The notes under the pieces were generated by a model. The model did not search any database. It had not been told where the DNA came from and was given only the letters and a program-made list of their open reading frames with translations. Positions 1-12,000 of a stretch of DNA of 64,000 nt are shown in pieces. A program made the position numbers and the translations under genes. The stretch is from the NCBI RefSeq assembly GCF_011801145.1, contig NZ_CP046172.1, positions 1,240,001 through 1,304,000 on the forward strand. The letters are read 5' to 3'. How positions within the stretch are numbered: position 1 is the stretch's first letter; each line of letters starts with the position of its first letter. The DNA comes from Nocardia arthritidis. GTDB taxonomy: Bacteria; Actinomycetota; Actinomycetes; Mycobacteriales; Mycobacteriaceae.

Positions 1-3000
1 GGGACGCGACGGAAGCCTCCCGAGCGGCCATCCGTCCCGGCAACAGACCACCGAGCCCGAAAACGCGAAGTCCGAACCCACAAGCGCGGACACGGCGAAA
101 CGGCTGCGCACCGAATCGGCCCGCAGGCCGGCGCCGCGGCAGCCCAGCGTCGAGGAGTCCGTCAGCCGCGGTACACCGTCTGTGGCGGCCGACCCCGAGC
201 AGCGTCGAGCGCTGGTCGATGCCGCGTCGCAACTGGCGCCTACCCAGTTGGAACAGGCGATCGGGTTGCTGGAGAACCCGGTGCGGCAGGCCGTACAACT
301 AATCGTTCTGCAGGGGCGTGATATCGACGATGCCGCCGCCGAGATGGCGGTGAGTACGACTCAGGTCGGCGTGTACTACCGCGATGGGCTGAGCGAACTC
401 AGCGCAGTGAGCCAGCGGATTGTGGTGGCGGCCGCTCAGAGCGGCGACGCGGCGTCCTTCGGTGTGCTCCGGACGCTCTACCAACGGCCGGTCGCCGAAT
501 GGGTCGCGAAGAACGTTTCGAATCGCCTTGATCCACAGGCGATCACGACGAAGATATTCGCCCGCGCCGCATCCGATATCGCATCGCTCGGTCAGCGTGA
601 ATTCGGGGACTGGCTGCACGAATTGGCCGAACGAATGGTGGCCACGGTGAAGTTCGCCCGATTCCGCGGCCTGATCCGGCAGAGTTACCTCGCCACGGAA
701 TCCAGCCGGATCCCGGGCTGGCGGGCCGGCGCGCTGGCCACCACCACCCGGCTCGAGTTGGAGCGGGCGGTGGGCTTGTTGGATCGCAATCAGCGCAGGC
801 TGGTCGGACTCCGATTCTGGGCGCAACGACCGGTCGCCGAGGTCGCCGCTCGACTGCGGGTTACCGAAGCGATGGTGCGTGAGCTGGAGCGAGCCGCGGT
901 ACACCGGATCGCCGAATATGTTGTCGGCGAGCATATTGCGCGGCGATTGGCCGAGGCCGAAACGCGCGCTCCCGAGTTGACCGTTGCCGAGGCGAAGGCG
1001 GCACTGCGACAGGTCCGGGCCGCCGAACTATGGAACGCGGTCGAACGACTGGCAGATGTGGAGCGGGAGGTCGCGATTCGCCGCTTCATCGACCGGCGTG
1101 CGCAGCGGGCGCTGGCGGCCGAACTGGGAATCTCGGTGGCACACGTGCAAGCCGTCGAGGGTGTGGCCGCACGCCTAGTGATCGGCCTGCTCACCGAGGG
1201 CGACGGGCGACGCAAGCTGTCCAAGGCCGGCGCGCCGACCAGGACGGACCCGCTCCCGGTTGCCGATGAACTCACGACCACGCCGGGCAGACGAACCGTG
1301 CTGACCGGCCGCGAGGCGACGGCGGTGATCGAGCGAGCGCAGCCGGAACAGGTGCGCGTGGCCATTGAGCGGCTGGCCGCCGCCGGGCGACTGTTCGAGA
1401 TAGAGCGGGCGGTGGCGCAGCGGCAGTTCGTTGCGCGGGAGTCGCGTGCGGAAGTCGCGCGCAAGCTGGGTGTTTCGGTGCTGGACGTGGACCGCTACCG
1501 AGCTTCGGCGGCTCGCGCGGTCGCTCGCTACCTGGTTGACCGGGGCGCGTCCGTGCCCCGCATCGGACCGGGCACCGGCCCATGGTTCGGTCTGCCGGAG
1601 GCGCGACCTCCGGCGCCGAGGCCCGCGATCGCGGTATCCGATGACGGCAGTGTCCCCAGGCGGCATCGGACTTTCACCGCGGCCGGAGCCACCGAGGTGG
1701 TGAACCGGGCCACCCGCGATGATTTGGCGGACGCCATAGCCGCACTTCCCGAAGAGTATGCGGAGTTGATGCGGCGGCTGCTCCTCGATGACGAGTCGCG
1801 CTCGGCGGCGGCCGCCGCGATGGGTATCAGTCCGGCCGAGGCGGGGCGCAGGCGCGGGCGGGCCATGCAGCGTCTCGCGAATTTCTTGACCCAGAACGGC
1901 CTGAACCTGAAGGCGGGTATTACGCCTCGGGCGAAACCGGCCACCGAACCGCACCGCGCCGAGAACCTACGGCCGGACAGTGCGGCGGTACGCGCGAGCC
2001 TTCATGGCGGCGGACCGAAAAACTGTGCACCCGAAGCCACTTCGTTCGCGCGTGAGCGGACCGGGAATGGCGGTATCCGGCCGATCGCCGACAGCGTCGA
2101 GGTCAGTGCCCGAGGGGTAACCGCCGACGAACTGGCCGAGGCGGCCGGCGCCGATTGGCATCCCGGCGGTTTCACCGATGAAAACGGTCGCCCGTCGCTG
2201 GACGCGATGGCCGACCGGGTGCGCGACACCGGCGAAACCATCATCGGCGCGGTGGAATTCGGCACCACGGATGCCGAAGGCGTCGGCGCGCACGCGTTCG
2301 TGATGTACCGAACGAGCACCGATGAGGTGCGGGTGCACGAGCAGGTCGATGGCGCGGTACTCGACTACGCGTATGTCTGGGGCAGGCCGCCGGCCGACGT
2401 AAAAGGCGTGTACGGCATCGTTTTCAAGGCCGACGGCCAGGCCGAGCGTCCGCTCAACGGCCGGGCGCCGTCGCCGCACGCGGGCGATCGGCCGAGCAGC
2501 CGCATCGGTGCGCTGCCCGGCGACCAGGAGCGGCCCGCGCCCTGGCAACCTCGCAAAAGGGGTTGGAACGCTTGGGATTACGACAATCTGCCGGATCTGC
2601 TCGCCGGGTTCAGTGAGCGGCACAACTTCGGTCTCTACGGGTTCCCGCTGGCCGATTTGGAGGGCGCCAGGATCTTCCTGCAGTCGATCAACAATCTGCA
2701 TCGGGATCACTTGGCCGTCATCGAGGATTTGGTCGTACTTTCCGGAAAAGATGAACAGCCGGGGGCCGAGGCGCTCCTCGGTTACCGCAAGCCATCGACG
2801 GATGCCGAATTTTCCACCAGCCGTAAAGATTTGGTCGGTCTGCCGGTATTCACCCGAGCGATCATCCTGAAGGCGGCACTCGCACACGAAGGGTCGCTGT
2901 ATCCGGAGCGCGTGTACGAGGCGGTGGCGCGCGCGTACGCGAGCGCGCTGGTGTTCGAGGGGCGTTGGGCGGCCGAACAGCGCGCGCTGCCCGAATTGCT

Positions 3001-6000
3001 CGCGCACTACGTCGCGGAAACCGGCGGCGAGGACGGTTTCCAGGAATGGCTGCACGAGCAGTTCGGCCAGACCGTCTTCGACGAATTGGACCAATTCGAT
3101 GTGCGTGTGGCGCTGGAGGAATCGTTCGTCCGCGCCAAACTCGCACCGGAATCGCTCACGGTCGGCGAGGACATCCTCTTCGGGGTGCTGCACGACGACG
3201 CGGCCGAATGGGGACAAAACAATCCTTACGTAGTCGCCGACGAGGACCCCGACGATGTCGCGGCCCGGGTGAATATCGCCGAGGAGATTCGTCGGGAATT
3301 CGATATCGAGGTCTTCGGGTTGGATCTGCCCGGAGTAGATATCGAAACGGCCCGAGAGATCAAGGCGGCCATTCGCGCCGTATTCGAACGCCATCCAGAC
3401 ATCGATGTGCGCCGGATCAGGATCGCGCCCTTGGCGGAGGACATTTTGGGTGAGACCGTGCCGTTGTACGACAGCGGTGTCTCGCACTATGTGCGAGAAC
3501 TGGTGCTGAACGAACGGTACTTCCGCAACCGCGCGATGTTCGAGGCGTTCTCGGCCCGGGACGAGCGGTCCCGCTACTCGGTCGGCGCCGCGCATCCGGT
3601 GTTCGGCACGGTGGTGCACGAGCTCATGCACGCCGTGCATGTCGGTACCGGAATCAAAGAGGTGGTTCGCGGCGAATGGGATGCCGCGGCGTACTACGCG
3701 GCAATGGGTGTGCTGCTCGACGCCTACAACGCGAGCCACCCTGGGCCGATCGACCAGGCGGAGTTCTACGCCTGGCTGCGCGCCGAGCTCTCCACATACA
3801 GCTTCTACGCCGGACCCGATGGAACGTTGAACCTGGCCGAGGCGCTTGCGGAGGCCGGTACTGCGGTGATCTGCTACGGCGGCAGGGCGAGCGTCGCCGC
3901 GCGGGCCCTGTATCACCACCTGACTCAGCTGCAACTCCCCGAAGCCGAGCGGGAATACCTTGCGGGCAGCGGGTTTTCGGAACTCTTCCGGAACGTTCCG
4001 GGTGCGTATGGGGTCGATGGGCAGATTTCGGTGGTATCCGAGCAGCCGACCGAGAACTCCGCACCGGCCGAGAACTCCGCGCCGACCGAGGATTCCGCAC
4101 CGACCGAGAACTCCGCGCCGACCGAGGATTCCGCGCCGACCGAGGATTCCGGAGCAACCGAGGATTCGCCGAATGATGCCGAGCCGCCGGACATTCAAGC
4201 ATTGGCGGCCACCGCGCTGCGCCTGCTGAGCCCGGAGGCAGCCGCCGCGGTGGATGCGGGACAACCGGAGGCGGCGGCGCGTCTGCTGCTCTCCGATCCG
4301 ACTGATCCGGACGCCACGTTGCGTCGACTGCAATGGTGGCGCAGGCTGACCTTCGACGAGCGGAACGCGCTGGAGGAGCTGTTTCCGTATCAGATCGGCA
4401 ATGCGACGGGATTGCCGATCGGCACGCGGGACAGCGCGAATCGGCGGTGGCTGGAAAATGAACTGGCCCGCCTGAATACGCTCGAGCTGGCCGATCTGAG
4501 CCCGGCCGACCTCGCGCTGCGCCTGGACCTCGTCAGGGTGGCGCGGGGTCTGGCAGCCGCCGAGCTTTCGATCGAATCCGCGCATCCCGATGTGCGCCAA
4601 CCGGTTTCGGTACATTTGATCTCGGTCGTGCGGGATGGGCACGGGCTGCGGGCGCAGATCGGCATCGGCCCGGTCGGCTCGGCGGCATCGGTTTCCGTAC
4701 ATGCCATGCGGGTCGAGGACTCGGCGACGCCATCGGACGCGCTCGAGAATCTCGCGAGCTGGGCGGTGGCGCAGTACGAGGTGACCGCGCGCATCGAGAT
4801 GCGTAAAACCGGTCGCGGCAGGGACGTCGACGCGGCGTCGATCGCGGTGCTGGTGACCGGCGAGCCCGAGCAGGCGCGGCAGCGAGTGTCCGAAGCCATT
4901 GCCGGGCTGCGCGCCACCCGCGCTGCGGTGTACCCGGGGGGTCTGCGTCGTGGCACACCGGACCTGCATATCTTCGAATCGAATTCCGGCGATATGGATT
5001 TGGCGGGTGCGCTGGCCGGCGTCGCCGATTCCGTAACCGTCGTCGAGGACGGCGACTACAGCTTCGCCGACGCCGAGACCAGAAGCCCGAAAGACGAGCT
5101 GATGCGCCTCGGCCGGATCGGGGCCGGGCTGGAAAAGGCTGTCCCACAACCGGATCCCGCCCCCGTGCCCGCCGAGCCGAGGTTCCGTGCCGAATCCCCG
5201 GCCACCGAGGAAGAATACGAGCTGGCTCGCACCGCGTTGGCGAAGCTCGATCCGGCGGCCACCGCGCGCGACCTGCTGCCCGGCGAATCCGATCCCATCC
5301 GCCGGGCCGCGCGGATCCGCGGCTGGTGGGACGGTCTGAACGAGCGCGAACAAACCGCGGTGGCGCACGCTTATCCGCGAGAGGTGGGCAATGCCGACAG
5401 TCTCCCGCCCGAGGCGCGGGACGCGGCCAATCGCGGCATGCTCGAACTCGATGTGGCGGCGCTGACCGAACACGAAGCCGAACTCGACGAGCACGAACGT
5501 GCGCTGCTGCGTACGTTGCGTGACGTACAGGCTGCGCTCGTCGAGGCTGATCTGTCCGCGGCGCAACAGATCTGGCACAGCCCGGCGGTTCGATTGCTCA
5601 CATATGAGCCGACCGGCCTGGCCGGGCAGCCCAGGATCGTCGCGGTGGTCGGCGATCCGGAGTCCGCGCCGTCGGTCTCGGTGCTGGTCGCGGGGGATGA
5701 CCCGGCGGAACACGTGGCGGGGCGGCCGGATACGAGTGCCCGATCGGTGCGTGGGAACCTCACGGCCGCAATCAATCTCGCCGGGGTGGCCGCGGATACC
5801 GAGCACGTCCCCGCGGTGGTCGCCTGGCTGGGCCGCGGCGAATCCGCCGCGGCGGACGGGGCGCTGCTCGCCCGGGAACTGCGCGCCCTCACGGCAACCC
5901 GGGCCGTGCTGCCGTCGCGAGCCGACGTGGTCGGGGCGCCGGGGATGCACGTCTTCGCCCGCAATGGCACGGGTTCGCTGATCGCGGTCGAGGCCTGGTC

Positions 6001-9000
6001 CGGCAGGCCTGCGCACGGCGAGGTCGACACCATCGTGCTGGTGTCCTCAACGGGGGTGCCGATCGCCCGCGCCGACGAACTGGGTATCGGCTCCGAAAAC
6101 GTCTACATCGCAAGCGCTTCGCGCGACGTGGCCACCTGGCTCGGCGCCGATGTGCCCGGGCAGCAGGGCCGCTTCCTGGACCACGGCACCGGAATCGACC
6201 CGGCGACGGTGGAATTCGCCGGCCGCCGAATTCGCGCCGAACTCCCGTCGAACTTCGACAACCCGGACAAGATCCGCGACGGCTACTTCGGTTTCGATCC
6301 ACGCACCGGCCTGCCCACCGAGGCGTTGGCGAATTTCGCCCGAATCGCCTCCGGCCGCGTCGGTGCGGTGACCTTCGAGGGGCACCGCCCCGGCGGCGAG
6401 GATCCGACACCTATCGAATTCCGGCCGGTGGCAAGGCCATTCGATCCAGCTGTGCAGCGGGATGCCCAACTCGCCGCCGGAACGGGCGATTCACTGACCG
6501 AGCCTGCTCCGGCGAACGCCGACTGCGTCGACCGGTCCATGCGGGTGGGCCGCGACGAACTCGGCCTCCCTGTCGACGTGCCCGACGACGAACCCGGCCT
6601 GGCGGGCCGGTCGGGCGCGCAGGCCGAGTTCTACGCCGGCGGCCGCCTGGAGCTTTTCGACTCGCACGACGGTATCGCGGACCGGCTGCTTGACCCGAAA
6701 GATCCATTGACCTCGGTATTCGTCGTCGATCACCATGCGGTGGACGCGGACGGCATCGGTGCCCACATGTATCTGATGGCCAACCGTGGCGGGGCGGTCA
6801 TGGTGAGCGATCCGAGTATCGACGGGGGAGCGTGGCGGCCGTACCGTCGCGGCGCGGCGGCGCAAGCGCGGATCGGCACGGCCACGCTGCGGACCGCCAA
6901 GATCTCGGGCATCGCGTTCGGTGCGGATCGACAGCCGTTGCGCCCCAACCATTCGCACGCCCCGGACCCGGCGGCACATCCCGAGGGCAATATCGGCCGC
7001 CCCGAGCAGCACGGTATTTCGCCCGACGCGCCGCGTGGGCCGCCGGAGCAGTGGTTGGAAGATCTTGTCCAGCAATTGGATCCGCGAACGGGTTTGCCGC
7101 AGGACATCGAGATCACCCATGACGACCGGGAAGCGGCCGCGAACGCGCTGCGCGCACGGCACGGTAGCCGCGCCGAGCCGTCGGCGCTGCTGCGCCCGCC
7201 CGACGAGGTGGATCCGCTCGGCTCGGCGCGTGAGCACGCTCGCGCGAACGCGGACTGGTGGAACGGGCTGAGTCACGAGCGGCGGCGGGCGCTGGTGATC
7301 ACTGATCCCGAATTCATCGGCAATGCGGACGGAATTCCCGCCCCGGTGCGTGATGTGGCGAACCGGCTGGCCATCCGCCGCGACCTGGACGCGTACATCG
7401 AACGCCTCGGCGCGCGCTACGAGAACGCGCTCGGTCTGCTGAAACAGCTACTCGCCGGTACGCAGCTGACTCCGGAAGAGCGCACGCATCTCGGTAATCT
7501 CATCGCCACCCAGCGGGCGCTGGCGCGGGCGAGCCGGTTGGCCAGGGCCGTGCATCCAGACGTGGCAACCCCGGTGGTGCACGTATTGTCTTACGAGGCA
7601 ATGGCATTCGCTGGTAAGGGCCGTGCTGCGGTCGCCTTCGGCAATGTCGACACCGCGGAACATGTGTCCTGGCACGCGTTCGGTGCGGGCTCGACGCTCG
7701 CGCAGCTGGGGGACAAGCTGAAACTGGTCCGCAACGCATACGAAATGACGTTGCGCACCGACTCCGGGGTGACCGCGGCGCATATCGCCTGGCTCGGCTA
7801 TGACGCCCCGGGCGGCCGGGAGCGGGCGGTGGGACCGGCCAGGGCAGTGGCGGGTGGTCTGCGGCTGGCACAGGATGTGGTGGCGTTCAACACCACCCGG
7901 GCGACGCGGCCGACGAACCATCTGTTCGGTCACCGTTACGGTGCCACCGCGGTGAGCGAGGCGGCGGCGGCAGGCCGGCTGGCCACCGAGATCGGTTCGA
8001 TCACGCTGCTCTCGGCGCCGGGTTCCGGCTCGGTGCGGCATGCGAGCGAATACGGTATCGGCGTCGAAAACGTCTATGTGGCGGTCTCTTCGCGCGAGGC
8101 GGGCCGGATCTTCCGGCGCGACCTCGGCGCGGATGTGACCCTGGACGAATTCGGCGCGATCCGGATCGCCGCCGAATTCCCGGTCGAGGGCGCCGCGGCG
8201 ACCAGGAAGACCGCGCTGTCCCGGATATCGCTCAAGGCAATGGGTTACGACAACCCGCGGTTCGCCGCGACCGCACCGGTGAACAGTCAGTACTACTGGT
8301 TCCTCGACGAGCACAGCAGGACGCCGACCCAGTCGCTAGCCAATATCGGTCGCATCGGCAGCGGTAACGGACATGCGGTGCAACGGGTTTCGCACCGAGT
8401 GCGACCCGAGGACGGCGTACGCCGCCGCCCGGTCGATCCGCAGCGCGACACCATGCTCCGGTTCCGCGACGGCACCCATCCGCGACCGGCCGAAACATCC
8501 ACCGACCCGACGGATTCGGAACTGGTGCGAGCGGCGCTCGAGCGGCGCGGCCCCGGAACCCGGCCGCAGGACCTGCTGCACCGCGGGCACACCGCACAGG
8601 ATGTCGCGAACGCCCGTGGGTTGGCGACCGCCAATGCCGCTTGGTGGGATTCCTTGCGAGACAAGGACACCCCGCCCGATGAACTCAGCCGAACCCAGTC
8701 CGCGCTGGTGCACGCGCATCCGTTCGAGATCGGCAACGCCGACGGCATACCGGCATTCGTCCGCGACATGGCGAACCGGCTGCAGCTGCGGCGGGACTGG
8801 GAGACCCTGCTGGCGAAGCGGCCGCAGCGGCCATGGCTCGCCGCGCTGTTCCGGCCCAGCGATGTGACGCCGGAGGATCGCCAGCAGCTGCGAAATGTGC
8901 TGTCGGTGATGGAGGGGCTGTCCCGTTCGTCCGCGGTTCGACCCGGAATCGCAACGCCCCCGGTGCATTTGCTCTCCTACGATTCGCTCGCCTTCGGCGG

Positions 9001-12000
9001 TGAGGGGCGCTGCGTCGTCGCGGTCGGCGATGTCGACACCGCCGAGAATGTCGCGCTGACCGTGCCGGGCATCACCACGACCGCGGAGAAGCTGACGAAG
9101 CGGCTCCAGATGGCGCGTGACCTGTACGAGTCGATGGCACAAGCGGATTCGGCGACCACCGTGGCCTCGATCGCGTGGATCGGGTACGACGCGCCGAGCG
9201 GTAAGAAGATCTGGCCGGAGACCAGCAACGCGAGACTCGCCGCGACGGGCGGGCGGCTGCTCGCCCGCGACGTGCGCGCGTACTACGCCGGACGGGTCGC
9301 CCGGTCCGGTGCCAGCGCGCCGAAGGTCCACCTGTTCGGGCACAGCTACGGCTCCACCACCACGTGCTACGCCGCGGCGGCCGGCCGGCTGGCGCAGGAG
9401 GTCAGCACCATCACCCTGGTCGGCTCGCCGGGCGCCGGTCCGGTCCAGCACGCGTCAGAATTCGGTATCGGCGCTGAAAACGTCTATGTCGCAATGCTTT
9501 CCTTCGACCCGGTGACGGCGCTCGGTGCGCTGGAACCCGGCCGTGACGGCCGCTTCTTCAACCGCGGCCTCGGCGTGAACCCGGCGATCGCGGCATTCGG
9601 CGCCATACGCATCGACGCGCAGACCCCGATTATCGGCTCGTTCGGCCGCGCCTTGCCGGCGCACGGTGCCTACTTCGACTACTTCGACCCCGACACCGGC
9701 CGGTCGCCGGAATCCCTGAAGTACTTCGGCATGATCGGCACCGGTCACGGCGCGGACGTCCCCGCCGCCCCGCACCGCCCGGTTCACCCGAACCCCAATC
9801 CTCTCCAGCGCACCCTCGGACTTGCACCGAAAGACGTTGAGGGACAACGCGATGCCGCGCTGTACGACCTCACCGAGCGTGCGACCCCGATCGCCGACTG
9901 CGTCGACCGGTCGCTGCGGCGGGGCCGAGACGACCTCGGTCTACCGGTGGACGTGCCCGACGATTCGCCCGGTCTGGCGGGCCGCACCGGCGCGCGGACC
10001 GAGTCCTATGCGGGTGGCCGTCTGGAGGTCTTCGACTCCCACGACGCGATCGTGTCCAGGCTCGAAAATCCGGAAGACCCGTTGAATTCGGTATTCGTCG
10101 TCGATCACCATGCCGTCGACGCATACGGTGTCGGCGCGCACATGTATCTGATGGCCAACCGCGGCGGGGTCGTCATGGTCAGCGACGCCAACGTCGACGG
10201 CGGAGCGTGGCGGGTGTACCGCCCCGGCTCGCTGTCGCCTGCGGTACGCCCCGGCGGTCCCGCGCTGCGTATCACCAAAATTTCCGGAATCGCATTCGGC
10301 GCGAATCGAAAGCCGCTGCGCCCCAACCATTTGTATGCATCGGACCCGATGGCCCAGCCGGTCGGCAATATCGGCCGCCCTGGGCGGGAAGAAGGATCGC
10401 CAGAGGCGCCACGCGGTCCGCCACAGGTTCCGGGCCAACACCGGCGATCTGCGGGCACGGCCGGGGCCCGGCAGGGGGACGGCTCCCTGCCGGGGCAGCG
10501 CACACCGTCAACGGACGACGGTCCGAGCGATGCCACGCTGATCGCGGCGGTGCGCGCCGGTGATACGGAGTCGTACGGCCTGCTGTTCGAGCGGCACGTG
10601 GCGGTGGCCCGCGCCCAGGCCCGGCACCTCGTCGGATCTGAGGACGTGAAAGACGTTGTGGCCGAAGCCTTCGCGAGGGTGCTCGGCGCGCTGCGAAAAG
10701 GTCGCGGACCGGATTCCGCCTTCCGCGCCTATCTGCTGACGACACTGCGCAACATCGTCTACAGCGATCGTGACGCCCGGCGGCTGGTGTTCACCGACGA
10801 TGTGCGCGGTTACGACTCGGAGGTGCCATTCGTCGACACCGCTGTCCAAAAGTTCGACCGATCTACCGCCGAGCGGGCGTTCTTCTCGCTGCCGGAGGAT
10901 ATGCGTATCGCGCTGTGGCACGCCGAGCTCAACGACCGGCAGGCCAAGGATGTCGCACCGTCACTCGGCATAACCGCCAACGCCTTCAACGTCCGGACCC
11001 ACCGGGCCCGGGAGGCGCTGCGCCGGGCGTACCTGAGGCTGCTGCTGCCCGACGACGTCGCCCCGGAACACCGCGCCACCGTGGAAAACCTTGGGGCATG
11101 GGTCCGTAACGGCCTGGGCAAGCGGGCCACCGCACAGGTGACGGCACATCTGAGCGAATGCGCCGAATGCCGCGAACTGGCCGACTACCTATCCGAGGTG
11201 AACGGCACGATGGGCGCCACCCGCCGCGGCGCCACCTCCCAGGACGGTTCGACCGAACACCGCGTCCCGAAGCAGGCGCATCGCGGAACTGCCGGTCGGA
11301 CAACAGGTTCCGCCGACAGCGATGATTCGGCACCTGCCGAATCCGGTACCGCCGAGCCGAGCGCGCAGGACAACGAAAATCACGCTGATCGGCGCGAAGA
11401 CCCGGTCGGTGTGAGCCTCGAAGATCTCGCGCCATGGAATATCGACAGCTATCGGACCGTCGCCGAGCTGCTCGATGCGCTGCGGCGCAGTCACAACCTC
11501 GTGATCGACGGATTCAGTTCTGCCGCAATGGTATTCGACCGCGTAAAGGAGCTCGTGCAGACCTTGCACGAGCTGATCGAATTGCATCCGGAATTGGATC
11601 TGGAGGGTCTGCGCGGGACCGACGAGGGTGTGGATACCCGCATCGAGATCGGTCAGAACCGGGATTTGACCACGGGTGCGGTGCGCCCGCGCCTGGTCCT
11701 GAACGAACGGCTGCTCACGGCCGCCGATCTGGCACCGGGAACGGTTCGGGCGGCAGTCGTCACCGGCGCGGCCGAGGCCCTGATCTCGATCGGCAGGCAT
11801 CGGGCCGAATTGCACGCGCTGCCCGCGCTGATGGCTTACTACACCGAAAACGAGGGTCCGATATACGAATCCGATCCGATGGAGGACTTCGACTTCACCG
11901 CCTGGCTGTACCGCGAACTCGGGGACGAGTGCATGAGCACGATGAACCGCTTCCTGCCGTTCGAGTCGCTTACGGCGGCCTTCGCGCAGGGGGTGCGATT

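Noticed and set aside
1967..6016. 1,349-aa minus-strand open frame opposite the giant gene
   Set aside because: It is an arginine/glycine-rich shadow in high-GC DNA; the plus strand carries recognisable domains throughout.
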